From an uncultured Clostridia bacterium (lineage in GTDB: Bacteria > Bacillota > Clostridia > TANB77 > CAG-508): a stretch of DNA of 33,059 nucleotides. Position 1 is the stretch's first letter, and every line of letters starts with the position of its first letter. The DNA lies in the NCBI GenBank assembly GCA_947631495.1, contig CANRLO010000001.1, positions 1 through 33,059 of the forward strand, written 5' to 3'. Below, one piece after another: positions 21,349 through 29,004 of this stretch. The notes under the pieces are model-generated. The model saw only the letters and a program-made list of their open reading frames with translations, ran no database searches and was not told the origin of the DNA. A program made the translations under genes and the position numbers.

Positions 21349-21869
21349 AAGTATATATAGTAAGACATGGACAGACTAAAGCAAATGCTACAAATTGTCA
21401 TGGTTCAGAAGAAGAAGACTTAACAGAATTAGGAATAAACCAAGCAGAAAATTTAAAAAGCAAAATAAAAGACTATCAATTTGATATTATTATATCATCT
21501 CCTTTGATAAGAGCCAAACATACAGCAAATATTATCAATGTGAATAATAACAAAATTATATATGATAATAGATTGAAAGAAAGAAATCCTGGGAATTTAA
21601 GTGGTAAGTCACGTGAAAATGAAAATCGAGAAGAGTATTGGAACTATTACTCTATCATTCAACATGGAACATCTGAAAATATAAAAAGTTTTTTTGAAAG
21701 AATTTTTAATTTTCTAGATGAACTAAAAACAAAAGAATATAAGAGTGTACTTATTGTCGCTCATAGTGGAGTATCCAAAGCATTCAATGCCTACTTTAAT
21801 GGAATTGGAGATGGCAAGTTTTTAAATAAAGGACTAAAAAATTGCGAAATAAAAGAATATGAATTATAG
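21345..21869 (+). CDS. Histidine phosphatase (phosphoglycerate mutase-like) family protein
   Basis: A 174-residue histidine phosphatase. The catalytic RHGQTKAN is at residues 7-14 (phospho-acceptor His8), the SSPLIRAKHTA segment carries the second arginine, and the second catalytic histidine is in VAHSGV. An acidic loop ELKERNPGNLSG, which usually holds the proton donor, is present. It removes phosphate from a small substrate such as a sugar or nucleotide phosphate. I chose the ATG at 21345, which overlaps the previous stop and has an AAAGGA site. It is part of the nucleotide-hydrolase operon; the real substrate is unknown. Confidence 0.85.
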   Translation: MKVYIVRHGQTKANATNCHGSEEEDLTELGINQAENLKSKIKDYQFDIIISSPLIRAKHTANIINVNNNKIIYDNRLKERNPGNLSGKSRENENREEYWNYYSIIQHGTSENIKSFFERIFNFLDELKTKEYKSVLIVAHSGVSKAFNAYFNGIGDGKFLNKGLKNCEIKEYEL

Positions 21870-21878
21870 GAGAAACAT

Positions 21879-22475
21879 ATGGAAAGAAGAATAGAAATAT
21901 TTGTATCTGGATCAACAAATCCCAATATTAGTAAAGAGTATAATGAAGCAGCTATTAAATTAGGTAAAATGATAAGTGCTAAAAATTATAATATAATATT
22001 TGATGGATGTGATGGATTGCCAGGAATAGTTGCATCACAAATACCTAAACCGAATGATAATTTAGAGATAGCTTTAACAAATTATTTTGGTGGTATATAT
22101 GAAATAATACATAAATGGCCTTATGCTAGAATAAATTGGACATTCAGCAACCAATCAGAGGTAACAAGAGCTTTATTAGATTGGTCAGATGTAGCTGTTT
22201 TTCTAAAAGGAGGAAGCGGAGTTTTAGCAGAACTATTTCATGCAATTGACACAAAGAAAAATAAAGAACACTATAAACCAATTTTAATATTAAATATAGA
22301 GCATCAATGGGATGATTTAATAAATATATTAGAGCCTTTAAATTTGAAAAATTTATATTGTGTAATGGAAACCCCACAAGAAATAATGAAATATATTGAA
22401 GAAAATATAAAAATAAATCAGCAATATCACTGCGTTGAATATACAAATAAAACACAAGATGATTATGAAAGATAA
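21879..22475 (+). CDS. LOG-like Rossmann-fold protein (possible nucleotide phosphoribohydrolase)
   Basis: A 198-residue protein. An N-terminal strand-loop EIFVSGSTNP and the segment VFLKGGSGVLAELFHAID (Gly-rich loop and Glu118) follow the LOG/lysine-decarboxylase-like pattern PGGxGTxxE, in which the glutamate and a preceding arginine act on nucleoside monophosphates. The motif is degenerate (GGSGVLAEL), so activity is uncertain. LOG enzymes split a monophosphate nucleotide into base and ribose 5-phosphate, which would fit this operon. A nucleoside 2-deoxyribosyltransferase-like or MoCo-carrier-like role is possible. It sits nine bases after the histidine phosphatase with an AGGAG site. Confidence 0.6.
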   Translation: MERRIEIFVSGSTNPNISKEYNEAAIKLGKMISAKNYNIIFDGCDGLPGIVASQIPKPNDNLEIALTNYFGGIYEIIHKWPYARINWTFSNQSEVTRALLDWSDVAVFLKGGSGVLAELFHAIDTKKNKEHYKPILILNIEHQWDDLINILEPLNLKNLYCVMETPQEIMKYIEENIKINQQYHCVEYTNKTQDDYER

Positions 22476-22505
22476 AATATAATAAAAATTATAGGAGAAG
22501 AAAAA

Positions 22506-23084
22506 ATGAAATTAACAAGTGCAAAAGCATTAGAAATGTTGGAAAATGCAAAAGGAAAAACAAAAGAAGAAAGATGGATTTATCATTCTATTTGTGTGGG
22601 AAATTCAGCAGGAAAAATAGCAAAAGCCTTAAATTTAGACGAAGAATATGCCAAAACTTTAGGTTATATTCACGATATTGGGAAAGCAGTTGGAGATTTT
22701 TCTGATCATATTATGAATGGTTATCATTATTTAAAAGAATTAGGTTATGACGACGAATATGCCAATATTTGCTTAACACATTCTTATTTAAATAATGATG
22801 TATATTGTACAGCAGGTGGAGTTCCAAGAGATATTCCTTTTCGCACGGAATTCATAAAAAACCATGAATATACGATTTATGAAAAAATCATCAATTTATG
22901 CGATTTAATGTGTACTTCTGTTAATCTAACATTAGAAAAAAGATTAGTTGATATTATGGTGAGAAGAGGAGTTTACGAAAATACGGTATATCATATCAAA
23001 GAAGCACAAAAATTAAAAAAAGAATTTGATGACATGTTAGGGTATAATGTGTATGATTTATTTCCTGATGTTATAAACAATTAG
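22506..23084 (+). CDS. HD-domain phosphohydrolase
   Basis: A 192-residue HD-superfamily protein. His27 in YHSICVG, His56-Asp57 in GYIHDIGK (HD pair followed by Lys60), further histidines near 68-74 and an ICLTHSY segment give the metal-binding set of HDIG-type phosphohydrolases. Such enzymes act on nucleotides, dNTPs or cyclic dinucleotides; substrate is not fixed by sequence. It is the last gene of the five-gene operon, with an AGGAG site and a 30-base gap to the previous gene. No terminator is obvious before the SRP RNA promoter. Confidence 0.8.
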   Translation: MKLTSAKALEMLENAKGKTKEERWIYHSICVGNSAGKIAKALNLDEEYAKTLGYIHDIGKAVGDFSDHIMNGYHYLKELGYDDEYANICLTHSYLNNDVYCTAGGVPRDIPFRTEFIKNHEYTIYEKIINLCDLMCTSVNLTLEKRLVDIMVRRGVYENTVYHIKEAQKLKKEFDDMLGYNVYDLFPDVINN

Positions 23085-23134
23085 AATATATAGGTTTTAT
23101 AAAAATAGAAAAAAATAGAAAAACTAAAAATCAC

Positions 23135-23163
23135 TTGCCAAGCAAGTAAAATAAGTATATAAT
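23135..23163 (+). promoter_or_regulatory. SRP RNA promoter
   Basis: TTGCCA (23135-23140), 17-base spacer, TATAAT (23158-23163). ACTTGC-CAA-GCAAGT, a perfect small palindrome, covers the -35 element. Confidence 0.7.
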
Positions 23164-23189
23164 AAAAAAGGTATAAGAAAAAGTTCATT

Positions 23190-23293
23190 TTTCTATGGAG
23201 GATAATTCAATGTAAGCCTATGAACCTTGTCAGGTCCGGAAGGAAGCAGCAATAAGTAGTCCCTTATGTGTGAAGTATCTTCCATAGAGGAAT
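23190..23293 (+). ncRNA. ffs: Signal recognition particle RNA (small bacterial type)
   Basis: The universally conserved apical domain is present as GTCAGGTCCGGAAGG and AAGCAGCA (around 23229-23252). Flanking arms TTCTATGGA and TCCATAGAG pair the ends into the long rod of the 4.5S-type RNA. The RNA binds Ffh for co-translational membrane targeting. dnaX starts about 50 bases downstream, as in Bacillus (scr-dnaX). Exact ends are estimated. Confidence 0.93.
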
Positions 23294-23342
23294 GAAAAAA
23301 TCTTATACCTTTTTAAAAAGCCAAATAGATGGGGGTAGAAAA

Positions 23343-25055
23343 ATGGCATATACTGCATTATATAGAACATTTAGGCCTACTACATTTGAAGAAATGGTAG
23401 GACAAGAACATATTACCAAAACATTAAAAAACCAAATAATAGCAGGTAGAGTTGGGCATGCTTATCTATTTAATGGAGGACGAGGAACAGGAAAAACTTC
23501 TGCAGCAAAAATTCTAGCAAGAGCAATCAACTGCCTAAATCCGAAAGACGGAGAACCTTGCAATGAATGTGAAATTTGTAAAGCAGCATTAAATGGAAGC
23601 CTAACAGATATCGTCGAAATGGATGCTGCTTCTAACAATAGCGTAGAAGACATTAGGCAAATAAGAGACGAAGTCAATTTTTTACCAACCAAAGCAAAAT
23701 ATAGAGTTTATATTATAGACGAGGTTCACATGCTTTCAACAGGAGCATTTAATGCCTTATTAAAAACATTGGAAGAACCACCAGAGCACGTAAAATTTAT
23801 ATTAGCAACCACAGAACCACAAAAATTGCCAGCCACTATTTTATCTCGTTGCCAGCGTTTTGACTTCAAAAAAATAAGCGAAGAAAACATTTCAAAAAGA
23901 TTGCAAATTGTATGCAAAGAAGCGGGCATTGAAATTACAGAAGAAGCATTAAAAATCATTTCTACACTTGCAGAAGGGGCAATGAGAGATGCCCTAAGCA
24001 TTTTGGAAAGATGCATGCAAGAAGGCGAAGGCAAAATTGACGAAGAAAAAGTAAAAGACTTAGTAGGAATTCCAAAATTCATTTCCATTCACAATATTAC
24101 AAAAGCCATAATCAATTACAATCCAGAAGAAGCATTACAGGCTATTGACGATGTATTAAAAGAAGGAAAAGACTTAAGTAATTTCTTATGGGAAATCATC
24201 AAATATGTAAGAGATATTTTAGTATATAAAACAAGTAAAAATGCTTCAATTTATAGCAAAGAAGAAATAACACAAATCGAAGAATTAGCGGAAAAAGTAG
24301 AAAAAGATAGATTGTTATCCATCATTTGTGAATTATCAAACTTAGAAAATGATATGAAATGGTCTACTCAAAAAACAATTTTATTCCAAGTAGGAATTTT
24401 AAAATTATGTAATGGAGAAACAAGTCATTCTTCTATAGATAATAGTGAAATTACTAACTTAAAAAATAAAATTAGTGCATTAGAAAACAAAATAGACCAA
24501 ATAGGTCAAGGTGCAATGCGTATTTCAAATGGTATAGACGGCAAAACAAATTATCAAGCAAATGTAGCGAATCAAAATGTAGCAAATCAAAATTTTGCAA
24601 GTCAAAGTGAAACAAGCATGCCAAATAAAAGTACTGCAAGCCAAGGAAAAGCAGAAGCAAAAAGCATAACAGAATCAAACAAAGCAGGTACTCAAAAAGC
24701 AACAGGAAATGGAGTAAAAGCATGGCCTAGCATAGTAGAAAACCTAAAACAAGAAGGAAAAATAATGCTTTATACAAATTTAATTAATTCACAAGCAGTA
24801 GAACTAAATGACATGACAGTAGGAATATCTTTCCCAAGAGGACTTACACCATTTGGAAAAACCATATTAGAAAAAAATGAAAACAAAACAGAGCTAGAAA
24901 AACGAGTATCCATGGAATTTGGAAAACCAATGAGAATAAAATATATAGAAGAAGGTGCTAAAGCACAAGCAAACGAAAATCAAATGCAAGAAAAAAATCA
25001 AATAGAAACATTTGCACAAGATTTAGATTTACCATTTAACATTATAGAAGGATAG
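23343..25055 (+). CDS. dnaX: DNA polymerase III subunit gamma/tau
   Basis: A 570-residue clamp-loader ATPase. The N-terminal AYTALYRTFRPTTFEEMVGQ, Walker A GGRGTGKTS (45-53), four zinc cysteines (64, 73, 76, 79) and YIIDEVHML are all present, followed by the LLKTLEEPPEHVKF sensor region. A low-complexity Asn/Gln/Ser-rich linker (about residues 390-460) leads to a conserved C-terminal domain. The ATG at 23343 is the family start (MAYTALYR); the in-frame ATG at 23292 lies within the SRP RNA and would add an atypical tail. It loads the beta clamp. The A-rich tracts could allow slippage, but I see no clear gamma-producing frameshift signal. Confidence 0.96.
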   Translation: MAYTALYRTFRPTTFEEMVGQEHITKTLKNQIIAGRVGHAYLFNGGRGTGKTSAAKILARAINCLNPKDGEPCNECEICKAALNGSLTDIVEMDAASNNSVEDIRQIRDEVNFLPTKAKYRVYIIDEVHMLSTGAFNALLKTLEEPPEHVKFILATTEPQKLPATILSRCQRFDFKKISEENISKRLQIVCKEAGIEITEEALKIISTLAEGAMRDALSILERCMQEGEGKIDEEKVKDLVGIPKFISIHNITKAIINYNPEEALQAIDDVLKEGKDLSNFLWEIIKYVRDILVYKTSKNASIYSKEEITQIEELAEKVEKDRLLSIICELSNLENDMKWSTQKTILFQVGILKLCNGETSHSSIDNSEITNLKNKISALENKIDQIGQGAMRISNGIDGKTNYQANVANQNVANQNFASQSETSMPNKSTASQGKAEAKSITESNKAGTQKATGNGVKAWPSIVENLKQEGKIMLYTNLINSQAVELNDMTVGISFPRGLTPFGKTILEKNENKTELEKRVSMEFGKPMRIKYIEEGAKAQANENQMQEKNQIETFAQDLDLPFNIIEG

Positions 25056-25070
25056 AAAGGAGAAAAAAGT

Positions 25071-25415
25071 ATGTCAAAAAGAGGAGGATTCCCAGGAGGA
25101 ATGGGAGGATTTGGGGGAATGAACCTAAATCAATTAATGAAAGAAGCAAAAAAAATGCAAGCAGATATGGAAAAAAGCCAAGAAGAATTAAGCCAAAAAG
25201 AATTTGAAGCAACAGCAGGTGGAGGAGCAATTAGCGTAAAAGTATCAGGAAATAAAGAAATAAAAGAAATCACTATCAAAAAAGAAGTAGTTGACCCAGA
25301 AGACGTAGAAATGTTACAAGATTTAATCTTAACTTGCATAAATGAAGCATTAAGAAAAGTAGACTCAGCACAAGCAGCAAGCTTAGGAAAATACAACATA
25401 CCAGGGTTAATGTAA
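25071..25415 (+). CDS. YbaB/EbfC family nucleoid-associated protein
   Basis: A 114-residue protein with a Gly/Met-rich N-terminus ([20 protein letters not shown]), a helix with [14 protein letters not shown], and the family core [20 protein letters not shown], ending with the LTCINEAL helix. Members bind DNA as dimers. It lies between dnaX and recR, the standard arrangement, with AAAGGAG 15 bases after the dnaX stop region. The whole dnaX-ybaB-recR group is one operon. Confidence 0.95.
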   Translation: MSKRGGFPGGMGGFGGMNLNQLMKEAKKMQADMEKSQEELSQKEFEATAGGGAISVKVSGNKEIKEITIKKEVVDPEDVEMLQDLILTCINEALRKVDSAQAASLGKYNIPGLM

Positions 25416-25425
25416 GGAGAAAAGG

Positions 25426-26025
25426 ATGTCATATTATTCACCATCAATAGAAAAACTAATAGAAGCATTTGAAAAATTGCCAAGCATAGGAAACAAAACC
25501 GCAGCAAGACTTGCATTCTATATGTTAGACCGTTCCGAAGAAGAAGTAAACGAATTTGTATCTAGTATAATAAATGCAAAGAAAAACTTAAAATATTGTT
25601 CTAAATGCTATAACATATCAGACACAGACCCTTGCAACATCTGTGCCAATCCAAAAAGAGATAATAGCATCATTTGCGTAGTAGAAGACGTAAAAGACGT
25701 AGTAGCCATGGAAAGAACACATGAATTTAAAGGCTTGTACCATGTACTACATGGTTGTATCTCTCCAATGAACGGAGTAGGACCAGACGACATCAAAATA
25801 AAAGAATTACTAGCACGCTTAATGCAAGGAGAAGTAAAAGAAATAATATTAGCCACAAACCCAAGTGTAGAAGGAGAAGCAACAGCAATGTACCTTTCAA
25901 AATTAGTAAAACCACTAGGAGTAAAAGTAACCAGAATAGCCCACGGCATTCCAGTAGGTGGCGACTTAGAATACACAGACGAAGTAACCCTAAGCAAAGC
26001 CTTAGAAGGAAGACGAGAACTTTGA
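25426..26025 (+). CDS. recR: Recombination mediator RecR
   Basis: A 199-residue RecR of usual length. The N-terminal helix-hairpin-helix region ([17 protein letters not shown]), zinc finger (Cys58, 61, 70, 73), Toprim domain starting at ICVVEDVKD (Glu87) and the C-terminal Walker-B-like [18 protein letters not shown] are intact. With RecO it loads RecA on single-stranded DNA. The stop codon TGA at 26023-26025 coincides with the first bases of a REP-like repeat, so that element abuts the gene without truncating it. Confidence 0.96.
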   Translation: MSYYSPSIEKLIEAFEKLPSIGNKTAARLAFYMLDRSEEEVNEFVSSIINAKKNLKYCSKCYNISDTDPCNICANPKRDNSIICVVEDVKDVVAMERTHEFKGLYHVLHGCISPMNGVGPDDIKIKELLARLMQGEVKEIILATNPSVEGEATAMYLSKLVKPLGVKVTRIAHGIPVGGDLEYTDEVTLSKALEGRREL

Positions 26026-26079
26026 ACAGGAGGGACGCCCCTTTTCGTTCCAAAATGGAACGCTGGGGACACCCCTGTT
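26023..26079. repeat. REP-like palindromic element, copy 2
   Basis: It begins with AACAGGAGGGACGCCCCTT (also at 13256-13274), contains an inner hairpin CGTTCC-AAAAT-GGAACG (26046-26062), and ends with GGGGACACCCCTGTT, whose last six bases mirror the opening AACAGG. It lies exactly between the recR stop and the stop of the facing DUF6774-like gene and may also end transcription. Confidence 0.65.
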
Positions 26080-26284
26080 ATTTATTATTGTTGTTATTGG
26101 TATTGGTATCGCTATTATCATTACTATTCTCCGCCGAAATAATCCCTAAATTATCGCCAAGAGCAGAAAAAAAGTTAGATAAAATACCTGCTTCATCTGC
26201 TGTAACATTTTTACCAATAGAAATAGCCAAACTACTAGCAAGAGCAATCCATTCACAACTACTTAAATTACTAATACAAAACAT
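26078..26284 (-). CDS. DUF6774-like small protein
   Basis: A 68-residue protein. The core CEWIALASSLAISIGKNVTA...GILSNFFSALGDNLGII follows the pattern of the small clostridial family DUF6774 (Cys-Glu-x-(V/I)-A near the start, then a hydrophobic helix and an FxxLGD segment). The last 18 residues are a low-complexity Asn/Asp/Ser tail. The ribosome site AGGTG is four to five bases before the ATG and lies within a perfect hairpin (26285-26317). Function is unknown. The assignment is from memory of the pattern and is moderate. Confidence 0.65.
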   Translation of the reverse strand: MFCISNLSSCEWIALASSLAISIGKNVTADEAGILSNFFSALGDNLGIISAENSNDNSDTNTNNNNNK

Positions 26285-26326
26285 AAAATCACCTACTATA
26301 GTATATTAGGTGATTTTTATTTTGTT
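26285..26326. terminator. Hairpin: terminator on + strand, leader hairpin on - strand
   Basis: A perfect 11-base stem AAAATCACCTA / TAGGTGATTTT with an 11-base loop. On the + strand it is followed by a T-rich tail and can end the dnaX-recR transcript. On the - strand its 3' arm contains the ribosome site of the DUF6774-like gene. Confidence 0.7.
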
Positions 26327-26333
26327 TAATCTT

Positions 26334-26428
26334 AACTGCATTTTTCCACTATCCCTAAAAACAACTGCATTTTTCCTCCGTCCCCAAAAACAGTTCTTCC
26401 AAAAACAGTCCCCAAAAACAGTCGTCCT
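26334..26428. repeat. Tandem degenerate repeats
   Basis: Two adjacent 29-base units (26334-26362 and 26363-26391) both begin AACTGCATTTTTCC and end CCCTAAAAAC or CCCCAAAAAC. They are followed by shorter copies of the CCAAAAACAGT core. The style (GGGGAC next to T-runs on the opposite strand) resembles degenerate REP-type repeats of Clostridia. Confidence 0.55.
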
Positions 26429-26438
26429 AAAAAATTAA

Positions 26439-27047
26439 CTAAACCACCAACCTAAAAAGTCCGATAAACCCAAAAAGCAAAAACAAAATACCAGACAATC
26501 TTTGCATTGCCTTTTCAGAAATATATTTATTTAAAAGCTTTCCAAAAATAATAGCAATAGAATCAGAAGCAACCATTCCTAAAATTGCACCAATAATTAA
26601 AGAAATTTTATAAGAAGGGTAACTAATACCAAGACCTAAAGAAGCTAAAAAAGTTTTATCACCTAATTCTCCTACCACAATTGAAAAAGCAATTACAAAT
26701 ATGTAGCCAAAGCCAACAGAAGAAAGTTTTGAAAAGAAACTTTCTTTTTTTGTTTCTTCTTTTTTCTCTTTTTTTGGAAGGAAGGCCAAAATTCCAAAAA
26801 GTAAAAAAGTAGCATAAGTTGCAATTTGTAAAGCAGTATGTAAAAATTTATTTTCTAGTAGACCAATGGAACTGCCAAATAAAATAGCAATACCATGGCT
26901 AAAAAAAGTACCAAGAGCAACACCTAATAAAATGAAAAAAGGTTTTGTTTTATTGGAAAAAGAAAGCACTAAAAGTTGTGTTTTATCCCCTAATTCTGAA
27001 ATAAAAACTAATAAAAAAGCAATTAAAAAAGGATATAATAATTCCAC
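26439..27047 (-). CDS. TMEM165/GDT1 family cation transporter (UPF0016)
   Basis: A 202-residue membrane protein with two copies of the family motif E-x-G-D-K-T: SELGDKTQ (Glu18, Asp21) and GELGDKTFLA (Glu127, Asp130). Each is followed by about three hydrophobic helices, separated by a Lys/Glu-rich cytoplasmic loop (91-105). Bacterial members such as MneA export Mn2+. The start is GTG at 27047 with GGAGG eight bases upstream. No manganese riboswitch is recognisable in the short region before it. It converges on the repeat-rich region after recR. Confidence 0.9.
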   Translation of the reverse strand: MELLYPFLIAFLLVFISELGDKTQLLVLSFSNKTKPFFILLGVALGTFFSHGIAILFGSSIGLLENKFLHTALQIATYATFLLFGILAFLPKKEKKEETKKESFFSKLSSVGFGYIFVIAFSIVVGELGDKTFLASLGLGISYPSYKISLIIGAILGMVASDSIAIIFGKLLNKYISEKAMQRLSGILFLLFGFIGLFRLVV

Positions 27048-27134
27048 TTTTCTTTCCTCCTTTGTCTATATATATGAAGAAAAAGATAATGTATGATAGT
27101 TTAAAATTTTTTTGTGAAATCTATGTGAACATAC

Positions 27135-27163
27135 TTGCATAATAAAACAGAAAATGGTAATAT
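27135..27163 (+). promoter_or_regulatory. Promoter of the GldA/F/G-type ABC operon
   Basis: TTGCAT (27135-27140), 17-base spacer, TAATAT (27158-27163), with a leader of about 70 bases. Confidence 0.65.
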
Positions 27164-27240
27164 GATAAAGTAAAATTCTAAGAGACTACGGAAATAGGCA
27201 TTTTGCAACATGAAATTAATTTATAAAAGGAGGAATTAGG

Positions 27241-28281
27241 TTGATAGAAGTAAAGAACGTAACGAAAAAGTATGGCAATTTTACTGCAGTAGATAATATT
27301 AGTTTTACTGTAAATGATGGAGAAGTAATTGGACTTTTAGGGCCAAATGGCGCAGGAAAAAGTACTACAATGAATATGATGACAGGATTTATTGAGCAAA
27401 CAGATGGTACTATTCAAATAAATGGATATGACACCATAAAAAAGACAAAACAAGCTAAAAAGCAAATAGGTTATATGCCAGAAAATGTACCTTTGTATCC
27501 AGAATTAACAGTAAAAGAATTTGTTTCTTATATGGCAGAATTAAAATTATTATCAAGAAAAACAAGAAAAGAAAATGTACAAGAAGTATTAAAAGAAACA
27601 GGATTAACAGAAGTACAAAATAAAATTATCCGCAATTTATCAAGAGGATATAAACAAAGAGTTAGTATGGCAGGTGCTTTAGTAGGAAATCCAGAAGTAT
27701 TAATTTTAGATGAGCCAACAGTTGGATTAGATCCAAAACAAATTATAGAAATAAGAAATTTAATTAAAGATTTAGGAAAAAAGCATACTGTAATCGTAAG
27801 CTCTCATATTTTATCTGAAATTAGCCAAGTTTGTGAAAGAGTAATTATACTAAATAAAGGAAAAATTGTAGCTATTGATACACCAGCAAATTTGGAAGAA
27901 AAGACAAAAGAGCAAAATGTTTTATACCTTACAGTAGAAGATTCCGAAGGAAAAATGTCTTCTATAAAAGAAAAAATAAAAGATATTATAGAAATAACAA
28001 TGATAAAAGATAATGAAGATGGAACAAAACAATATAAAATAGTGTCAGAAGCACAAAAAGATGTAAGAAAATCTTTATTCGAAATACTACCAAAAGAAGG
28101 AATTACTATTTTTGAACTAAAGAAAGCAGAAATGACATTAGAAGATGCATTTATCAAATTAGTAGATACAACAACAGAAAAAAATAAAGATAAAAAAGAA
28201 AGTAAAAAGCAAGAAAGCAAAAAGGAAGAAAGCAAAAAACAAGAAAAAAAGAAGAAAACAGAAAAAGGAGGGGAAAAATAA
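27241..28281 (+). CDS. ABC transporter ATP-binding protein (GldA/NosF type)
   Basis: A 346-residue ATPase. Walker A GPNGAGKST (34-42), signature LSRGYKQR, Walker B LILDEPTVGLD and the H-loop SSHIL are intact. Beyond the ATPase core there is a small beta-rich accessory domain (about 220-305). The last 35 residues are almost all Lys, Glu, Ser and Gln, which is unusual and suggests a charged tail. The start is TTG at 27241 with AAAGGAGG eight bases upstream. The gene overlaps the next by one base, so the two are translationally coupled. It powers the permease and GldG-like partner below. Confidence 0.93.
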   Translation: MIEVKNVTKKYGNFTAVDNISFTVNDGEVIGLLGPNGAGKSTTMNMMTGFIEQTDGTIQINGYDTIKKTKQAKKQIGYMPENVPLYPELTVKEFVSYMAELKLLSRKTRKENVQEVLKETGLTEVQNKIIRNLSRGYKQRVSMAGALVGNPEVLILDEPTVGLDPKQIIEIRNLIKDLGKKHTVIVSSHILSEISQVCERVIILNKGKIVAIDTPANLEEKTKEQNVLYLTVEDSEGKMSSIKEKIKDIIEITMIKDNEDGTKQYKIVSEAQKDVRKSLFEILPKEGITIFELKKAEMTLEDAFIKLVDTTTEKNKDKKESKKQESKKEESKKQEKKKKTEKGGEK

Positions 28282-28964
28282 TGTGGGCTATTATCAAAAA
28301 AGAGTTTAAATCCTATTTCTTATCACCAATTGGATATGTTGTAATAGGAATTTTATTATTCGTATGTAGTATATTCTTTTATCTAACAAGCATACAAACT
28401 ATGTCTGTTGATTTAAGCTCATTATACTATTATGTTGCATTATATGGTCTTATCATAGCATCACCAATTCTAACCATGAGAATGTTTGCTGAGGAAAGAA
28501 AAACAGGAACAGAGCAACTATTATTAACCTCACCAGTTAGTATAACAAAAATTGTATTTGGAAAATTAATCGCTGCTTTAGGTGTTATTGTAATTACTTT
28601 GCTTATTTCCTTTGGTTATTATGCAATTATTTCCTTCTTTGCAAAGACAAGTATTATTCCAGTTTTAACTTCCATGGTAGGCTTTATTCTAGTTAGTATA
28701 GCAGCAATATCTGTTGGAATGTTAGCATCAAGTATTACGGAAAATCAAATTATCTCTGCTATTATCACAATAGCATTTTTACTAATGTCTAATTTTCTAG
28801 AAAGTATTAGTAGTATTTTCTCAAAAATATCAATAATTAATTTTTATAATAAATTTCCAGGAGGAGTAGTTTCATTAGTAGAAGTAGCAGGACTTTTAAG
28901 TTTCTCTTTCGTCTTTATTGCATTAACTATTTTAGTAATGCATAGAAGAAGAATTAATCATTAA
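28281..28964 (+). CDS. ABC-2 type permease (GldF-like)
   Basis: A 227-residue membrane protein with six hydrophobic segments, starting MWAIIKKEFKSYFLSPIGYV. It contains the ABC-2 family segment LTMRMFAEERKTGTEQLLLTSPVS after helix 2, the hallmark of the GldF/NosY-type group (MRxxAEE+xxGT.ELL). It forms the membrane channel with the upstream ATPase and the downstream GldG-like protein. The transported substrate is unknown; in Bacteroidota the homologous system serves gliding, which is not implied here. Confidence 0.92.
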   Translation: MWAIIKKEFKSYFLSPIGYVVIGILLFVCSIFFYLTSIQTMSVDLSSLYYYVALYGLIIASPILTMRMFAEERKTGTEQLLLTSPVSITKIVFGKLIAALGVIVITLLISFGYYAIISFFAKTSIIPVLTSMVGFILVSIAAISVGMLASSITENQIISAIITIAFLLMSNFLESISSIFSKISIINFYNKFPGGVVSLVEVAGLLSFSFVFIALTILVMHRRRINH

Positions 28965-29004
28965 AAGAGAATACAAATAAATAAAAGGAAAGGAAAAAAG
29001 AAAA

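Noticed and set aside
23292..23342. Upstream in-frame start for dnaX
   Set aside because: It lies inside or at the end of the SRP RNA and adds residues not found in DnaX; MAYTALYR is the normal N-terminus.
25755..26309. 184-residue + strand frame overlapping recR and the repeat region
   Set aside because: It lies in another frame of recR, is rich in Arg and Ser from frame-shifted codons, and has no ribosome site.
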